A stretch of 64,000 nucleotides of DNA from JABDMH01 sp965223165 (GCA_965223165.1 CBDCVQ010000020.1:1674001-1738000), one strand, 5' to 3'; counted from the first letter of the stretch, positions 8,260 to 16,752 are shown. A program made the numbers and translations. Notes: a model not told the origin generated them from the sequence alone.

Positions 8260-9091
8260 AACGAACGATGGGATCCACCCCATAAAAGGCTACCATATGG
8301 GGGTATGAGTCCTCCATATACATACTATATCGTACCGGGAAGGTGAAGAAATAGGTGGTGGCCACCGCATCCCAGTGGATATAGGCTTCTGGCAAACCGA
8401 TGTATGCTACGATATCAGCATTAGCAAAGCCGCTGATGGCTTCAAAGGCATTGGGATCAACGTGCAGATCTGCTCCTTGCCCTAGGAGCAGAACCTTAGC
8501 CCACTCGTACATAGCCGTATTAAAAAACTGCTCTGGGAATCGAAAGGCCTTCATGAAGTGATCGGCACAAAACAACACCACCTTGTCTTCCAGATACAGT
8601 TCGGACGAATGCAGGTGCTGATTGAACTGCGGTGACGGAAAGGGATGGCGGTAGATGACTACCGTCTCAAATGCTTCAAACTTCTGATGCCAAGCAGGCC
8701 GGAAAGCGGACAGCATATGTGCATTGGCGGCTACCACGGCCTTCAGGTCTTCAGGCACCTTGTCAAAACCCTGGGGCATGAAGGTCGCCGTCTTGAGAAA
8801 GATGCTGGTAGCATGCTGAAATGCCACCTTTTGGTCAGCATCCATCAGGGCATAAAATGGCATGTGATCACTGATGAATCGCAGCATCCCTTGCGGCAAC
8901 TTTCGCGGCTTCTTCTTCACGTACCATCGATCGATGTCTTGATGCAGCACATACGTCACGGCCAAGAGTACGATGAGCGGAATGAGTAGGTAAGAGTACT
9001 CGGGATAGCCCAGCACATAGCTTACCAGGAGCACGGCACCCAAGAGGGTGGCCAGTGGCAACATAATCCATTTTGACAGTACCATTTGCAT
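8243..9091 (-). CDS. MtfA-like (peptidase M90 family) membrane protein lacking zinc ligands
   Basis: 282 residues: two N-terminal transmembrane segments (about 8-30, 33-50), then a cytoplasmic domain with the layout of MtfA-type zinc peptidases, including LRFISDHMPFYALMDADQK, a VVIYRHPFPSP segment and SSELYLEDKVVLF. Where the family has an HExxH helix (N-x-x-L-H-E-x-A-H), this protein reads NTAMYEWAKVL: the glutamate stays but both zinc histidines are Y and K. So it resembles a catalytically dead member. Family assignment is by pattern only and would need a profile search. Confidence 0.55.
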   Translation of the reverse strand: MQMVLSKWIMLPLATLLGAVLLVSYVLGYPEYSYLLIPLIVLLAVTYVLHQDIDRWYVKKKPRKLPQGMLRFISDHMPFYALMDADQKVAFQHATSIFLKTATFMPQGFDKVPEDLKAVVAANAHMLSAFRPAWHQKFEAFETVVIYRHPFPSPQFNQHLHSSELYLEDKVVLFCADHFMKAFRFPEQFFNTAMYEWAKVLLLGQGADLHVDPNAFEAISGFANADIVAYIGLPEAYIHWDAVATTYFFTFPVRYSMYMEDSYPHMVAFYGVDPIVRFNAKS

Positions 9092-9122
9092 AAGGGTAAC
9101 GGCTAAAATTGACTCCTAATTC

Positions 9123-9153
9123 TTTGGCGTATTAGAAAAAGAGTCTAAATTTG
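9123..9153 (+). promoter_or_regulatory. Promoter of tRNA-Phe
   Basis: TTTG at 9123-9126, exactly 19 bases, then TAAATTTG at 9146-9153: a full match to the Bacteroidota sigma-ABfr consensus TTTG-N19-TAnnTTTG. Initiation would be near 9160, about 24 bases before the mature tRNA. Confidence 0.8.
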
Positions 9154-9183
9154 CAATCCCCTCAAAATCAGGGGGCTTGCTTT

Positions 9184-9256
9184 GGTACCTTAGCTCAGTT
9201 GGTAGAGCACAGGACTGAAAATCCTGGTGTCCCTGGTTCGATTCCTGGAGGTACCA
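9184..9256 (+). tRNA. tRNA-Phe (GAA)
   Basis: 73-nt cloverleaf: acceptor GGTACCT pairs with AGGTACC, D arm GCTC/GAGC, anticodon stem CAGGA/TCCTG around loop CTGAAAA (anticodon GAA), T loop TTCGATT, discriminator A. The CCA end is not encoded. The T stem is CCTGG against CCTGG, so its middle pair (9234 with 9246) is a T-T mismatch, which is unusual. It is transcribed from its own consensus promoter and followed by a terminator. Confidence 0.93.
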
Positions 9257-9278
9257 CTTACCATTGAAAATGGACAGA

Positions 9279-9309
9279 AGCCGCACAGTGTATGGTGTGG
9301 CTTTTTTTA
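9279..9309 (+). terminator. Intrinsic terminator of tRNA-Phe
   Basis: AGCCGCAC (9279-9286) pairs with GTGTGGCT (9295-9302) with one G-T wobble and an 8-base loop, then a run of T. Confidence 0.8.
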
Positions 9310-9400
9310 TTGCCTTCAGACATTTCTTTTTGCCAATACGGGATACACCATAGAGCGTGTCAATGGTCGTGCCAAAAACCAAAATTTTTATATTTGATTT

Positions 9401-9895
9401 ATGCTCAAGACTGGTTACCTCGCCACCTTCATCGGCACCTTGCTAATTGAGGTCTCGGAGAAGGGGCTGCGCAAGATCGGATTTGTGGACACGCCACCGG
9501 AAGCGCTTGCCTCGGTACCGCCCCAGGAACTCACTCCCTACCTTGATCAACTGCGCGAATACTTTGAGGGCAAGCGGCAAAAATTTGATCTGCCCATCGA
9601 CTGGGAGGGACTGCCCAGCTTTCAGCGAGACGTCTTAAAGTTGGTATACACCATTCCGTTTGGCCGCACCCGGACCTACAAGCAGATCGCCATTTATCTG
9701 GGTAACCCCAAGGCGACCCGAGCTGTCGGACAGGCCAATGGTAAGAATCCCATGCCGATTGTGATACCCTGTCATCGGGTGATCGGTCAGAAAGGGCAAC
9801 TTACGGGTTATGCCTATGGATTAGATACAAAGATGAAGCTCCTCGAGTTGGAAAACCCCAAAGCCTATCACACCCAAATGTCCATGTTTGGATAG
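9401..9895 (+). CDS. ogt: Methylated-DNA-protein-cysteine methyltransferase
   Basis: 164 residues. The active-site motif PCHRV (in IVIPCHRVIG) carries the cysteine that accepts the alkyl group from O6-alkylguanine; the helix-turn-helix with TYKQIA and the AVGQANGKNP segment complete the DNA-binding domain. The protein dies with each repair event. The ATG at 9401 fits the family N-terminus. A TATATTTG sequence (9389-9396) lies only 4 bases before the ATG, so the mRNA could be nearly leaderless, or the match is chance. Single gene facing apaG. Confidence 0.94.
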   Translation: MLKTGYLATFIGTLLIEVSEKGLRKIGFVDTPPEALASVPPQELTPYLDQLREYFEGKRQKFDLPIDWEGLPSFQRDVLKLVYTIPFGRTRTYKQIAIYLGNPKATRAVGQANGKNPMPIVIPCHRVIGQKGQLTGYAYGLDTKMKLLELENPKAYHTQMSMFG

Positions 9896-9902
9896 GAAGC
9901 CT

Positions 9903-10331
9903 TCAGTTCAGAGTAAAGGGAGCAATTAATTCGAAGGTAGGGATCTCTACCTGAAACGTCTCGTTGCTGTCCAGCCGTTTCATGAGATAATGTCCGTGCA
10001 TTTTGCCCAGACCCGTGAGAAGTGGGCACCAGGAGCTGTACTCGTGTATCTGACCCGGACGTAAGATGGGTTGCTTGCCAATGACCCCGTCGCCCCGCAC
10101 TTCCTTTTTGACACCACTGGAATCGAGAATGTGCCAGTATCGACGCAGCAGCTGCACGGTGTGCTCACTGAGATTTTCGATCATGATATGGTAAGAGTAC
10201 AGGTACTTATGATCAAGGGGATTGGAGTGCTGGGTCTCGTATCGAGGCGAGACGGTGATCTTTATTCCATTGGTGGTCAGTGTTTCCAAACTAGAAATGT
10301 CTGAACTCTGCAAAGATAAATTCTTCGACAA
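9903..10331 (-). CDS. apaG: ApaG domain protein
   Basis: 142 residues, a single ApaG beta-sandwich domain: YSYHIMIENLSEHTVQLLRRYWHI, the VRGDGVIGKQPILRPG glycine-rich stretch, YSSWCPL and MHGHYLM are standard blocks. The family is linked to magnesium/cobalt phenotypes and diadenosine polyphosphate metabolism in enterobacteria, but its molecular role is poorly defined. The annotated ATG overlaps the upstream gmk end by 41 bases; a TTG start about 14 residues in would reduce the overlap. Third gene of the yicC-gmk-apaG operon. Confidence 0.9.
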   Translation of the reverse strand: MSKNLSLQSSDISSLETLTTNGIKITVSPRYETQHSNPLDHKYLYSYHIMIENLSEHTVQLLRRYWHILDSSGVKKEVRGDGVIGKQPILRPGQIHEYSSWCPLLTGLGKMHGHYLMKRLDSNETFQVEIPTFELIAPFTLN

Positions 10332-10884
10332 AAAATGCTGCTTCCTTCAGTGCGACGTCCAGCACATCGTTTACCAGTACTTTGTCAAAGGACTGCTCGT
10401 ACGTGAGCTCATGCCTCACTCTAGCAATGCGAGTGCGGAGCGAAGACGCGGTCTCCGTTCTTCGCTTTTTGAGCCTCTCGATCAGCGTCTGCAAAGATGG
10501 CGGACGGATGAATACCGCCAAACACTGATCACCAAAGGTCTGCTTGATCGCCAGGGCTCCCTGAACATCCACGTCAAAAATGATCACCTTGTCCAAAGCC
10601 CAGATCCGGTCGATCTCACTTGTTAGGGTGCCGTAATATTGTCCCGCATAGACCTCTTCCCACTCCAGGAAATCTCCTGCATCGATGTGCTGTTTGAAAG
10701 TATCATCAGACATGAAGTAGTAGTCCTTGCCATGCACCTCGGCCGGACGCTGAGCCCGGTTGGTGGCTGACACGGAGAAGGCCAGCTCCGGATAGGTGGC
10801 GAGCAGATGTCGTACGATCGTAGTCTTGCCAGCCCCGGAGGGTGCCGTAAAGAGGATGACTTTGCCCGGCTGCTCAGACGACAT
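10291..10884 (-). CDS. gmk: Guanylate kinase
   Basis: 197 residues. P-loop APSGAGKTT at the N-terminus, SVSATNRAQRPAEVHGKDYYF (the GMP-binding lid region, normally S-x-T-T-R-x-x-R), WAxVYAGQYYGT-like block and FDVDVQGAL. It phosphorylates GMP to GDP. The start overlaps the end of yicC by 11 bases and the stop lies inside apaG, so the three genes are translationally packed. The yicC-gmk pairing is widely conserved. Confidence 0.95.
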   Translation of the reverse strand: MSSEQPGKVILFTAPSGAGKTTIVRHLLATYPELAFSVSATNRAQRPAEVHGKDYYFMSDDTFKQHIDAGDFLEWEEVYAGQYYGTLTSEIDRIWALDKVIIFDVDVQGALAIKQTFGDQCLAVFIRPPSLQTLIERLKKRRTETASSLRTRIARVRHELTYEQSFDKVLVNDVLDVALKEAAFFVEEFIFAEFRHF

Positions 10885-11749
10885 TGGCCAGCTGCTCTTT
10901 GATCTTTTCGAGCTCGTCCTTCATCAAGACGACGAGCTTCTGTATGTCAGAAGAATACCCTTTGGCGCCCAGCGTGTTGATCTCGCGACCAATCTCCTGG
11001 CTGATAAAGATCAGTTTGCGTCCGTTGGATGCCTCGGTAGACGCCATCTCTTCAAGAAAGTACTGGCAGTGCTGTTGGAGCCGCACTTTTTCCTCGGTGA
11101 TGTCCATCTTTTCGAGATAGAAGAGCACCTCTTGCTCAAATCGGTTCTCGTCCACGTTGTCCCGCTTTAGATAGTCATTGAGATTTTGATCCATGCGTTG
11201 TCTGACCTTTTCCACCCTCGCTACCTCAAAAGGTGTGATGTCCGACAAGTGGCGCAAGATCTGACGCACGTGCTTTTCCAGGTCCTCCTCGATGGCGCGG
11301 CCCTCTTCTGATCGGTGACCCATCAACCTATCCACCGCGGCATCCAGTGTGGATACGATGATCTGCCAATCTTCTGGCAGAATCGGCTCTTCAGACGAGG
11401 CCACGACTTCAGGTAGCCGGATGACCGTATTGACCAGATCGGGCGTTGAGAGGTTTAGCTCGGCGGAGATATCCGTGATCTGGTCGTAGTACTGTCTAAA
11501 CATGGACCGGTTGATGGCATAGGTTTCGCCACCGCCCTCATTTTCAAAGCTGATGACCACTTCGATTTTGCCCCTGATCAGTTTGTCTTGCAGATACTTT
11601 CGCAGCCAAAGCTCCTTCTCGTGAAAGTTTGGGGGTACTTTCAGCCGTATGTCGACGAACTTGCTGTTGAGGGTCTTGAGTTCGATCGCCACATTCTTGC
11701 TATCAAGGGATGCGGTGGCGCGACCATAGCTCGTCATCGAAAGTAACAT
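10874..11749 (-). CDS. yicC: YicC-family endoribonuclease
   Basis: 291 residues. N-terminal MLLSMTSYGRA with the following LKTLNSKFVDIRLK block and a C-terminal helical DUF1732 region (EMASTEASNGRKLIFISQE, REINTLGAK) identify YicC. In enterobacteria YicC is an RNase affecting small-RNA stability; a like role here is inference. First gene of the yicC-gmk-apaG operon, diverging from the HU gene across about 256 bases. That gap holds a TATCTTTG on the minus strand (11761-11768), very close to the start, and no other clear signal. Confidence 0.92.
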   Translation of the reverse strand: MLLSMTSYGRATASLDSKNVAIELKTLNSKFVDIRLKVPPNFHEKELWLRKYLQDKLIRGKIEVVISFENEGGGETYAINRSMFRQYYDQITDISAELNLSTPDLVNTVIRLPEVVASSEEPILPEDWQIIVSTLDAAVDRLMGHRSEEGRAIEEDLEKHVRQILRHLSDITPFEVARVEKVRQRMDQNLNDYLKRDNVDENRFEQEVLFYLEKMDITEEKVRLQQHCQYFLEEMASTEASNGRKLIFISQEIGREINTLGAKGYSSDIQKLVVLMKDELEKIKEQLANVV

Positions 11750-12005
11750 AGTCTTTTTTTCAAAGATAGCTTTTGTGAAAGGAGATCTGTCGCTACCCTG
11801 TCAATTGGGGAGGGCGGCACGGAGGGTCTGGCTCGACCGTTCGTATACAAATTTCTGATAATCAAGGAGGTGAAAATCCGATTTTAACCACCGTGAGGCC
11901 CAAAAAGGGGGAGGTTTGTTTTTTTTTCTAAAATAAATTACTGAGATTTGCCTCGCTCTGAAAATAGATGCATTTCCGACATAACTAGCTATAAACCAAA
12001 ACGTA

Positions 12006-12314
12006 ATGAGAAAAGCTGACTTAGTAACAGCCATATCAGAGAAGACGGGTGTACCCAAAGTAGACGTGCTCGTGACTCTAGAGTATTTCTTCACGGAGGT
12101 GAAGAATGGCTTGGCGGCTGGTGAGAACGTGTACATCCGTGGTTTTGGATCATTTGTGATTAAGAAGAGAGCCAAAAAGATTGGACGACACATAAAGAAA
12201 AACATCGCCATAGAGATACCTGAGCACTATATCCCTTCGTTCAAGCCGGCCAAGATCTTTGTCGATCAGGTAAAGGAAAACGTGCACAGGCTGCCCGATG
12301 ATGGCGGCGAGTAG
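12006..12314 (+). CDS. HU/IHF-family DNA-binding protein
   Basis: 102 residues. MRKADLVTAISEKTG begins the dimerisation helices; VYIRGFGSFVIKKRAKKIGRHIKKN is the DNA-minor-groove arm, with an IGR-HIKKN variant of the usual RNPxTG tip, and FKPAK(I)F closes the fold. It should bend or compact DNA as a dimer. The TPR gene follows with no gap (stop 12312-12314, ATG 12315). Co-localisation with RNase G and a tiny basic protein recurs in Bacteroidota, to my knowledge. Confidence 0.93.
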   Translation: MRKADLVTAISEKTGVPKVDVLVTLEYFFTEVKNGLAAGENVYIRGFGSFVIKKRAKKIGRHIKKNIAIEIPEHYIPSFKPAKIFVDQVKENVHRLPDDGGE

Positions 12315-13109
12315 ATGAACCAAGCCCAGAAGGTTGTTGTAGGTATAGCTGTCCTCCTCTTCTTGCTGCTGTACTTTGGATTTGACACCAAGTCGGTAGC
12401 ACAAAGGGACGAGCTTGATCAAAGGGCACTAGCTGGAACAAAAATTGATGTAGAAGTCATAAACAAAGCTGCCAAGGAAAGCCTGACAGCAGAAGATTTG
12501 AGAGAAATAGAACAACTGGAGAGATTGGTTGAGTTTGAAGATCAGCCAGCGGAGCAGATCATCGCCAATCTCAAGACATTATCAGGAAGGTGGTATCGCC
12601 AGGAGCGGTACTTACTGGCAGGTCACTATGCAGAGATGGTCGCCGAAAGGCAGCAGACAGACACTGCATGGGGCATTGCAGGGACCACATACATAGCCGG
12701 GATAGGAAGCACGGATCCGGCCGTCAAATCGGGCTGTTTTGGCGGTGCGATTCGAAGTCTTGAAAATGCAATTAGCATTGATCCATCGACCGTAGGACAT
12801 AGAGTCAACCTGGCGCTTGCCTATGCCGAACATCCCCCCCCGGACAATCCCATGAGAGGCATTCAGATGTTGCTCAAGCTGAATGAAGACCATCCTGACA
12901 ATATTGCCGTCTTGACGACGCTAGGCCGGTTGGCCATCAAGACCGGACAATATGAGAGAGCAGCCACACGTCTCGAAAGAGCACTTGCCATTGATCCCCA
13001 ACGTCCAGCGGTAAATTGCCTGCTGGCAGAGGCATATCAGCAATTAGGTGATCTGCCCCGATCGAGGGAACTGAGAGAGAAATGCGAAATATTAACTTCT
13101 AAAGAATAG
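12315..13109 (+). CDS. Membrane-anchored TPR protein
   Basis: 264 residues: an N-terminal transmembrane helix (about 6-22, VVVGIAVLLFLLLYF), a linker, then helical repeats. The best TPR units are at about 145-180 (AIRSLENAISIDPSTVGHRV), 195-225 and 225-258 (ERAATRLERALAIDPQRPA). It probably acts as a scaffold on the periplasmic or cytoplasmic face; partner unknown. It directly abuts the HU gene, and the 31-residue basic protein starts 3 bases downstream, so the three are co-transcribed. Confidence 0.8.
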   Translation: MNQAQKVVVGIAVLLFLLLYFGFDTKSVAQRDELDQRALAGTKIDVEVINKAAKESLTAEDLREIEQLERLVEFEDQPAEQIIANLKTLSGRWYRQERYLLAGHYAEMVAERQQTDTAWGIAGTTYIAGIGSTDPAVKSGCFGGAIRSLENAISIDPSTVGHRVNLALAYAEHPPPDNPMRGIQMLLKLNEDHPDNIAVLTTLGRLAIKTGQYERAATRLERALAIDPQRPAVNCLLAEAYQQLGDLPRSRELREKCEILTSKE

Positions 13110-13112
13110 TCT

Positions 13113-13208
13113 ATGCCTTGCGGTAAAAAAAGAAAACGTCATAAAATCGCTACACACAAGCGAAAGAAAAGGCTGCGAAAGAACAGACATAAGAAAAAGA
13201 ATAGATAA
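13113..13208 (+). CDS. 31-residue AURKAIP1/COX24-type basic protein
   Basis: ATG at 13113, TAA at 13206-13208. The product is almost all K, R and H (MPCGKKRKRHK, THKRKKRLRKNRHKKK), the pattern of the tiny Bacteroidota proteins annotated as AURKAIP1/COX24-domain, similar to the tail of mitoribosomal protein mS38. I infer a small-ribosomal-subunit-associated RNA-binding role. It sits between the TPR gene and RNase G. Easily missed by gene callers because of its length. Confidence 0.8.
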   Translation: MPCGKKRKRHKIATHKRKKRLRKNRHKKKNR

Positions 13209-13309
13209 CCCATACTGTGGGTAGTGGCAGCATAGGAAATGTGGAAAAAATCCCAGAAACAAAGAAGATTCAAATCTCATTCGCAACGCCAAATTCTCCT
13301 AGTTTCTTA

Positions 13310-13344
13310 GGAATAGTCAACCCGTAGCACTCAAGCACTATTCC
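13310..13344 (+). promoter_or_regulatory. Inverted repeat in the RNase G upstream region
   Basis: GGAATAGT (13310-13317) and ACTATTCC (13337-13344) form a perfect 8-bp stem with a 19-base loop, in the 218-base gap before the RNase G gene. A second small one, ATTGTG/CACAAT, follows near 13370-13390. Either a terminator-like or leader structure; no T run follows. Confidence 0.4.
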
Positions 13345-13426
13345 CAAAGATTGTTATCGAAGCCTCATCATTGTGACCCATTCACAATTCTGCTGCTGCA
13401 AGTCATAGTATAATACTTGGCTTCAA

Positions 13427-14977
13427 GTGGAAAAGGAATTGATTATTAATTCGACCCCTACCGAGGTCGAGATAGCGCTTTCCGAGGACTCAAAACTGGT
13501 CGAACTGCATACGCAGAAGACCAATTCGAGGTTTACGGTGGGTGATATCTTTTTGGGTAGGATCAAGAAACTCATGCCCGGTCTCAACGCGGCATTTGTG
13601 GATATCGGTCACCCCAAGGACGCCTTCCTTCATTATACGGACCTCGGCCCCAAGCTCCCCTCGCTCATCCGGTTCACCAATATGGCCCTCAATGGCGAGA
13701 CGAAAAATCATGGCCTGGGGCGGTTTGACCTCAGCAAAGAGATCATCAAGACAGGCAAGATTGACAAAGTGCTCAATCGGCGATATCCCATCCTGGTGCA
13801 AGTACTAAAGGAGCCGATCTCTACCAAGGGCCCACGCCTGAGCTGCGAGATCACCTTGCCGGGGCGTTTTCTTGTCTTGACCCCGTTTTCCAAAATCGTA
13901 TCGGTCTCCAAGAAGATCACCTCGGCCGAGGAACGAAAGCGATTGCAGGTCCTCATCGAAAGTATCCGGCCCAAGAACTTTGGCATCATCGTACGTACGG
14001 CCGCGGAAGGTAAGAAGGTCCAGCACCTCCACGAGGAAATCAGGGACCTGGAGAACAAGTGGAAGCGTATACATCGACAGCTGAAGAATGCCAGAGCACC
14101 GCTCAAGCTCTTGAGCGAGCTAGATAAGACATCGAGTATGCTCCGAGACGTGCTCACCGATGACTTCAACAATATCGTGGTCAATGATCGGGATATGTAC
14201 GACTCGATTCGCAGCTACCTCACTTCCAATGTGCCGGAAAAGGCCAAGATCGTACATCTGCATCGATCCAAGCGACCACTATTTGATGTGCATGGCATCA
14301 CCAAGCAGATCAAGTCCTCCTTTGGCAAGACCTACACTTTGCCGAGCGGAGCGTATATCGTGATCGAGCACACGGAGGCCATGCATGTTATCGACGTCAA
14401 TAGCGGCCCCAAGATGGCCAAGAAAAACCAGGAGGAGGCCGTGCTCAATGTCAATCTCGAATCCGCTCGCGAGATCTCCAGGCAGCTCAGACTGCGGGAT
14501 ATCGGTGGCCTGATCATCATTGACTTCATCGACATGCGCAATTCGGACCACAAGAAGCTGCTGGTCCGAAAGATGCGCGAGTACATGTCCAACGATCGAG
14601 CGCAGCATACCATTCTGTCGCTGAGCCGCTTCGGGCTGATGCAGATCACGCGGCAACGGGTGCGGCCGGAGGTGAAGATCGACACGGCCGAGGTGTGCCC
14701 GACATGCCAGGGCTCCGGCAAGGTCAACGCCTCCATTCTGATTATTGATGAGATTGAGCGCGACCTGGAGTATGTCATTCAAAATCGACCCAAGTCCAAG
14801 CTCAAACTCTATGTGCATCCATTCATCTATGCGTACCTGAGACGAGGGCTACCCAGCAAGCAGATGAATTGGTACCGCAAATACAGTCGGTGGGTGAGGA
14901 TCTACGAGCAGGCAGAGTTTCACGTCAACCAGTACCGATTTTATGATGGACGCAACGATGAAATTCGCTTGACCTAA
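13427..14977 (+). CDS. rng: Ribonuclease E/G family endoribonuclease
   Basis: 516 residues. S1 RNA-binding domain at about 38-125 (VGDIFLGRIKKLMPGLNAAFVDIG), then the RNase E/G catalytic core with the metal-binding aspartate in HVIDVNSGPKM (near residue 322) and IIIDFIDM, and the zinc-link cysteines in CPTCQGSGKV. It lacks the long disordered C-terminal tail of RNase E, so it is of RNase G type, processing rRNA and turning over mRNA. GTG start at 13427; MEKELIINS matches the Bacteroidota family N-terminus. A glycosyltransferase gene starts 2 bases after the stop. Confidence 0.94.
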   Translation: MEKELIINSTPTEVEIALSEDSKLVELHTQKTNSRFTVGDIFLGRIKKLMPGLNAAFVDIGHPKDAFLHYTDLGPKLPSLIRFTNMALNGETKNHGLGRFDLSKEIIKTGKIDKVLNRRYPILVQVLKEPISTKGPRLSCEITLPGRFLVLTPFSKIVSVSKKITSAEERKRLQVLIESIRPKNFGIIVRTAAEGKKVQHLHEEIRDLENKWKRIHRQLKNARAPLKLLSELDKTSSMLRDVLTDDFNNIVVNDRDMYDSIRSYLTSNVPEKAKIVHLHRSKRPLFDVHGITKQIKSSFGKTYTLPSGAYIVIEHTEAMHVIDVNSGPKMAKKNQEEAVLNVNLESAREISRQLRLRDIGGLIIIDFIDMRNSDHKKLLVRKMREYMSNDRAQHTILSLSRFGLMQITRQRVRPEVKIDTAEVCPTCQGSGKVNASILIIDEIERDLEYVIQNRPKSKLKLYVHPFIYAYLRRGLPSKQMNWYRKYSRWVRIYEQAEFHVNQYRFYDGRNDEIRLT

Positions 14978-14979
14978 TC

Positions 14980-16032
14980 ATGCCAGCGCAAAACGTACTG
15001 GTGGCTTGCCTCAACTGGGGCTTGGGCCATGCCACACGGTGCGTGCCAATCATCCAAAAACTGCTGGAGAGGGGACATCGAGTGGTCTTGTCCTCCGATG
15101 GGCGTGCCGGACACCTTTTGCGGGCCGAGTTTCCTCAGCTGACTTATTATGATTTGCCCTCCTACGGCATACGGTACGAACCAGGCCACGTGCTGCTCCA
15201 GCGCTTCATCCAAGCCCGCCAGGTGCGGCGAGCCGTCGGGCTAGAACAGGAGGCCGTTCGCCAGGTCATTGCCGCCGAGCAGATTTCCACCGTTCTTTCG
15301 GATAATCGTTATGGCATCTACTCGCCCACGACCCAGAACATCCTCCTCACTCATCAGCTAGACCTTCCCTTGCCATGGCTATACCGGCAGGTGGCCAACA
15401 GGCAGCTGCGTCGGTGGCTGGGGCCCTTTCAGTTTTGCTGGATACCTGATGTCGGGGGCAGTCACAGCCTAAGTGGTACACTGAGTGCGCCTGAGATACC
15501 CATACCCAAACGCCTGATCGGCCCGCTTAGTCGGCTCGCGCCGGTGTCGGTGACCAAGGATGTCGATCTCTGTGCCGTGCTGTCGGGACCGGAGCCTCAG
15601 CGGACCCTGTTTGAAGCGGAGGTCCTTCGCCAACTGGCAACTACGCGCCTGAGATCCGTCGCCGTCCTGGGCAAGACCGAGCAGGAGGCAAAGCCGATCG
15701 AAAGGCAAGGGATAAGGATCTACCATGCGCTGACGACCCAAGCGCTCGGTCCTTTGCTCAGTCGGAGTCAGGTCGTGATAGCCAGATCCGGCTACAGTAC
15801 ACTGATGGACCTGCAACGCCTGGGCGCCAAAGCTATTCTGGTCCCGACACCCCGCCAGCCGGAGCAACAATACCTCGCCCAAAGCCATGGGACAAAACCC
15901 TATTACCTGATACAAAGACAAGGGGCATTGGACCTGCAAAGCGGCTTTGATCACCTGCGGAAAGTGCAAGCACCTCCACCGGTCCCCGCTTCGGCGGCGC
16001 TGGACATGGCCCTGGAGGAAGTCAGGCTTTAG
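14980..16032 (+). CDS. MurG-like (GT28/GT-B) glycosyltransferase
   Basis: 350 residues with a GT-B fold pattern: N-terminal VLVACLNWGLGHATRCVPII (glycine-rich acceptor-side loop) and a C-terminal donor half with VVIARSGYSTLMDL and the KAILVPTPRQPEQQYLA segment, as in MurG and related UDP-sugar transferases. It is not MurG itself: the usual MurG motifs are only partly present. The product is unknown; a role in a glycolipid or surface glycan is inference. It follows rng by 2 bases and overlaps the 3' end of pth by 11 bases. Confidence 0.8.
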   Translation: MPAQNVLVACLNWGLGHATRCVPIIQKLLERGHRVVLSSDGRAGHLLRAEFPQLTYYDLPSYGIRYEPGHVLLQRFIQARQVRRAVGLEQEAVRQVIAAEQISTVLSDNRYGIYSPTTQNILLTHQLDLPLPWLYRQVANRQLRRWLGPFQFCWIPDVGGSHSLSGTLSAPEIPIPKRLIGPLSRLAPVSVTKDVDLCAVLSGPEPQRTLFEAEVLRQLATTRLRSVAVLGKTEQEAKPIERQGIRIYHALTTQALGPLLSRSQVVIARSGYSTLMDLQRLGAKAILVPTPRQPEQQYLAQSHGTKPYYLIQRQGALDLQSGFDHLRKVQAPPPVPASAALDMALEEVRL

Positions 16033-16666
16033 AAGGTGGCCCGGACTTCTTGTTGAAGGCATTCATGGTACGGTCCAAACCGATCGCTACAAATGACTCC
16101 ACCAGCTGCACGAGCCGAGGCATCAGTTGTTTGATGATGGTATACTGATCTTCTCGCCATCGACCCAAGACGTATTTCACCTGTTCGCCGCGGTGAAACT
16201 CGTGGCCGATCCCAATGCGCAATCTGGGATATTGGGCGGTCTGAAGCATGGATTGAATGCTTTCGAGTCCATTGTGTCCTCCGGCGTTGCCTTTCTTTAG
16301 AAGCTTGAAGACACCGACATCAAACTGAAATTCGTCGACGATGACCAGCAGGTTCGTGGCGGGAATCTTGAGTTTATTTACCCAGTAGCGTACGGCCTTA
16401 CCGCTCAGATTCATAAAGGTGGAGGGCTTCAGTAGGTATACGGTCCTCCCCCGATACTTAAACTGAGACAAATCTCCCAGCTGCTCGTGCTTGAATGTAC
16501 AATCATGGGCCTGCGCCACTGCATCCACGACGTCAAATCCCACATTGTGGCGCGTATGGTCATAGTCCGCTCCCATATTACCCAGACCCACGATCAAAAA
16601 CTTCATGGCTGGATCAACGTCGTCTTGTTTGGCCAGCAGTGACTTGATCCACGAAAACAGTCGCAT
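16022..16666 (-). CDS. pth: Peptidyl-tRNA hydrolase
   Basis: 214 residues. The core begins MKFLIVGLGNMG at residue 21 and has TRHNVGFDVVD (catalytic histidine), KPSTFMNLSGKAV, and GNAGGHNGLESI. It cleaves peptidyl-tRNA released from stalled ribosomes. An N-terminal extension of 20 residues (MRLFSWIKSLLAKQ) precedes the core; starting at the internal ATG (16606) is equally possible, although extended versions occur in Bacteroidota. The intergenic repeat pair lies upstream. Confidence 0.93.
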   Translation of the reverse strand: MRLFSWIKSLLAKQDDVDPAMKFLIVGLGNMGADYDHTRHNVGFDVVDAVAQAHDCTFKHEQLGDLSQFKYRGRTVYLLKPSTFMNLSGKAVRYWVNKLKIPATNLLVIVDEFQFDVGVFKLLKKGNAGGHNGLESIQSMLQTAQYPRLRIGIGHEFHRGEQVKYVLGRWREDQYTIIKQLMPRLVQLVESFVAIGLDRTMNAFNKKSGPPSKA

Positions 16667-16752
16667 AATCGCTTGATTGAGTCATACCGAGATTATAAAC
16701 AACGCACGAAAGTAATCATTCCAACTTGGTCGAGGATCCGCCGGCGATGCAA

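Noticed and set aside
11801..12211. 136-codon minus-strand frame over the HU promoter region
   Set aside because: Antisense to HU and its upstream region; no motif.
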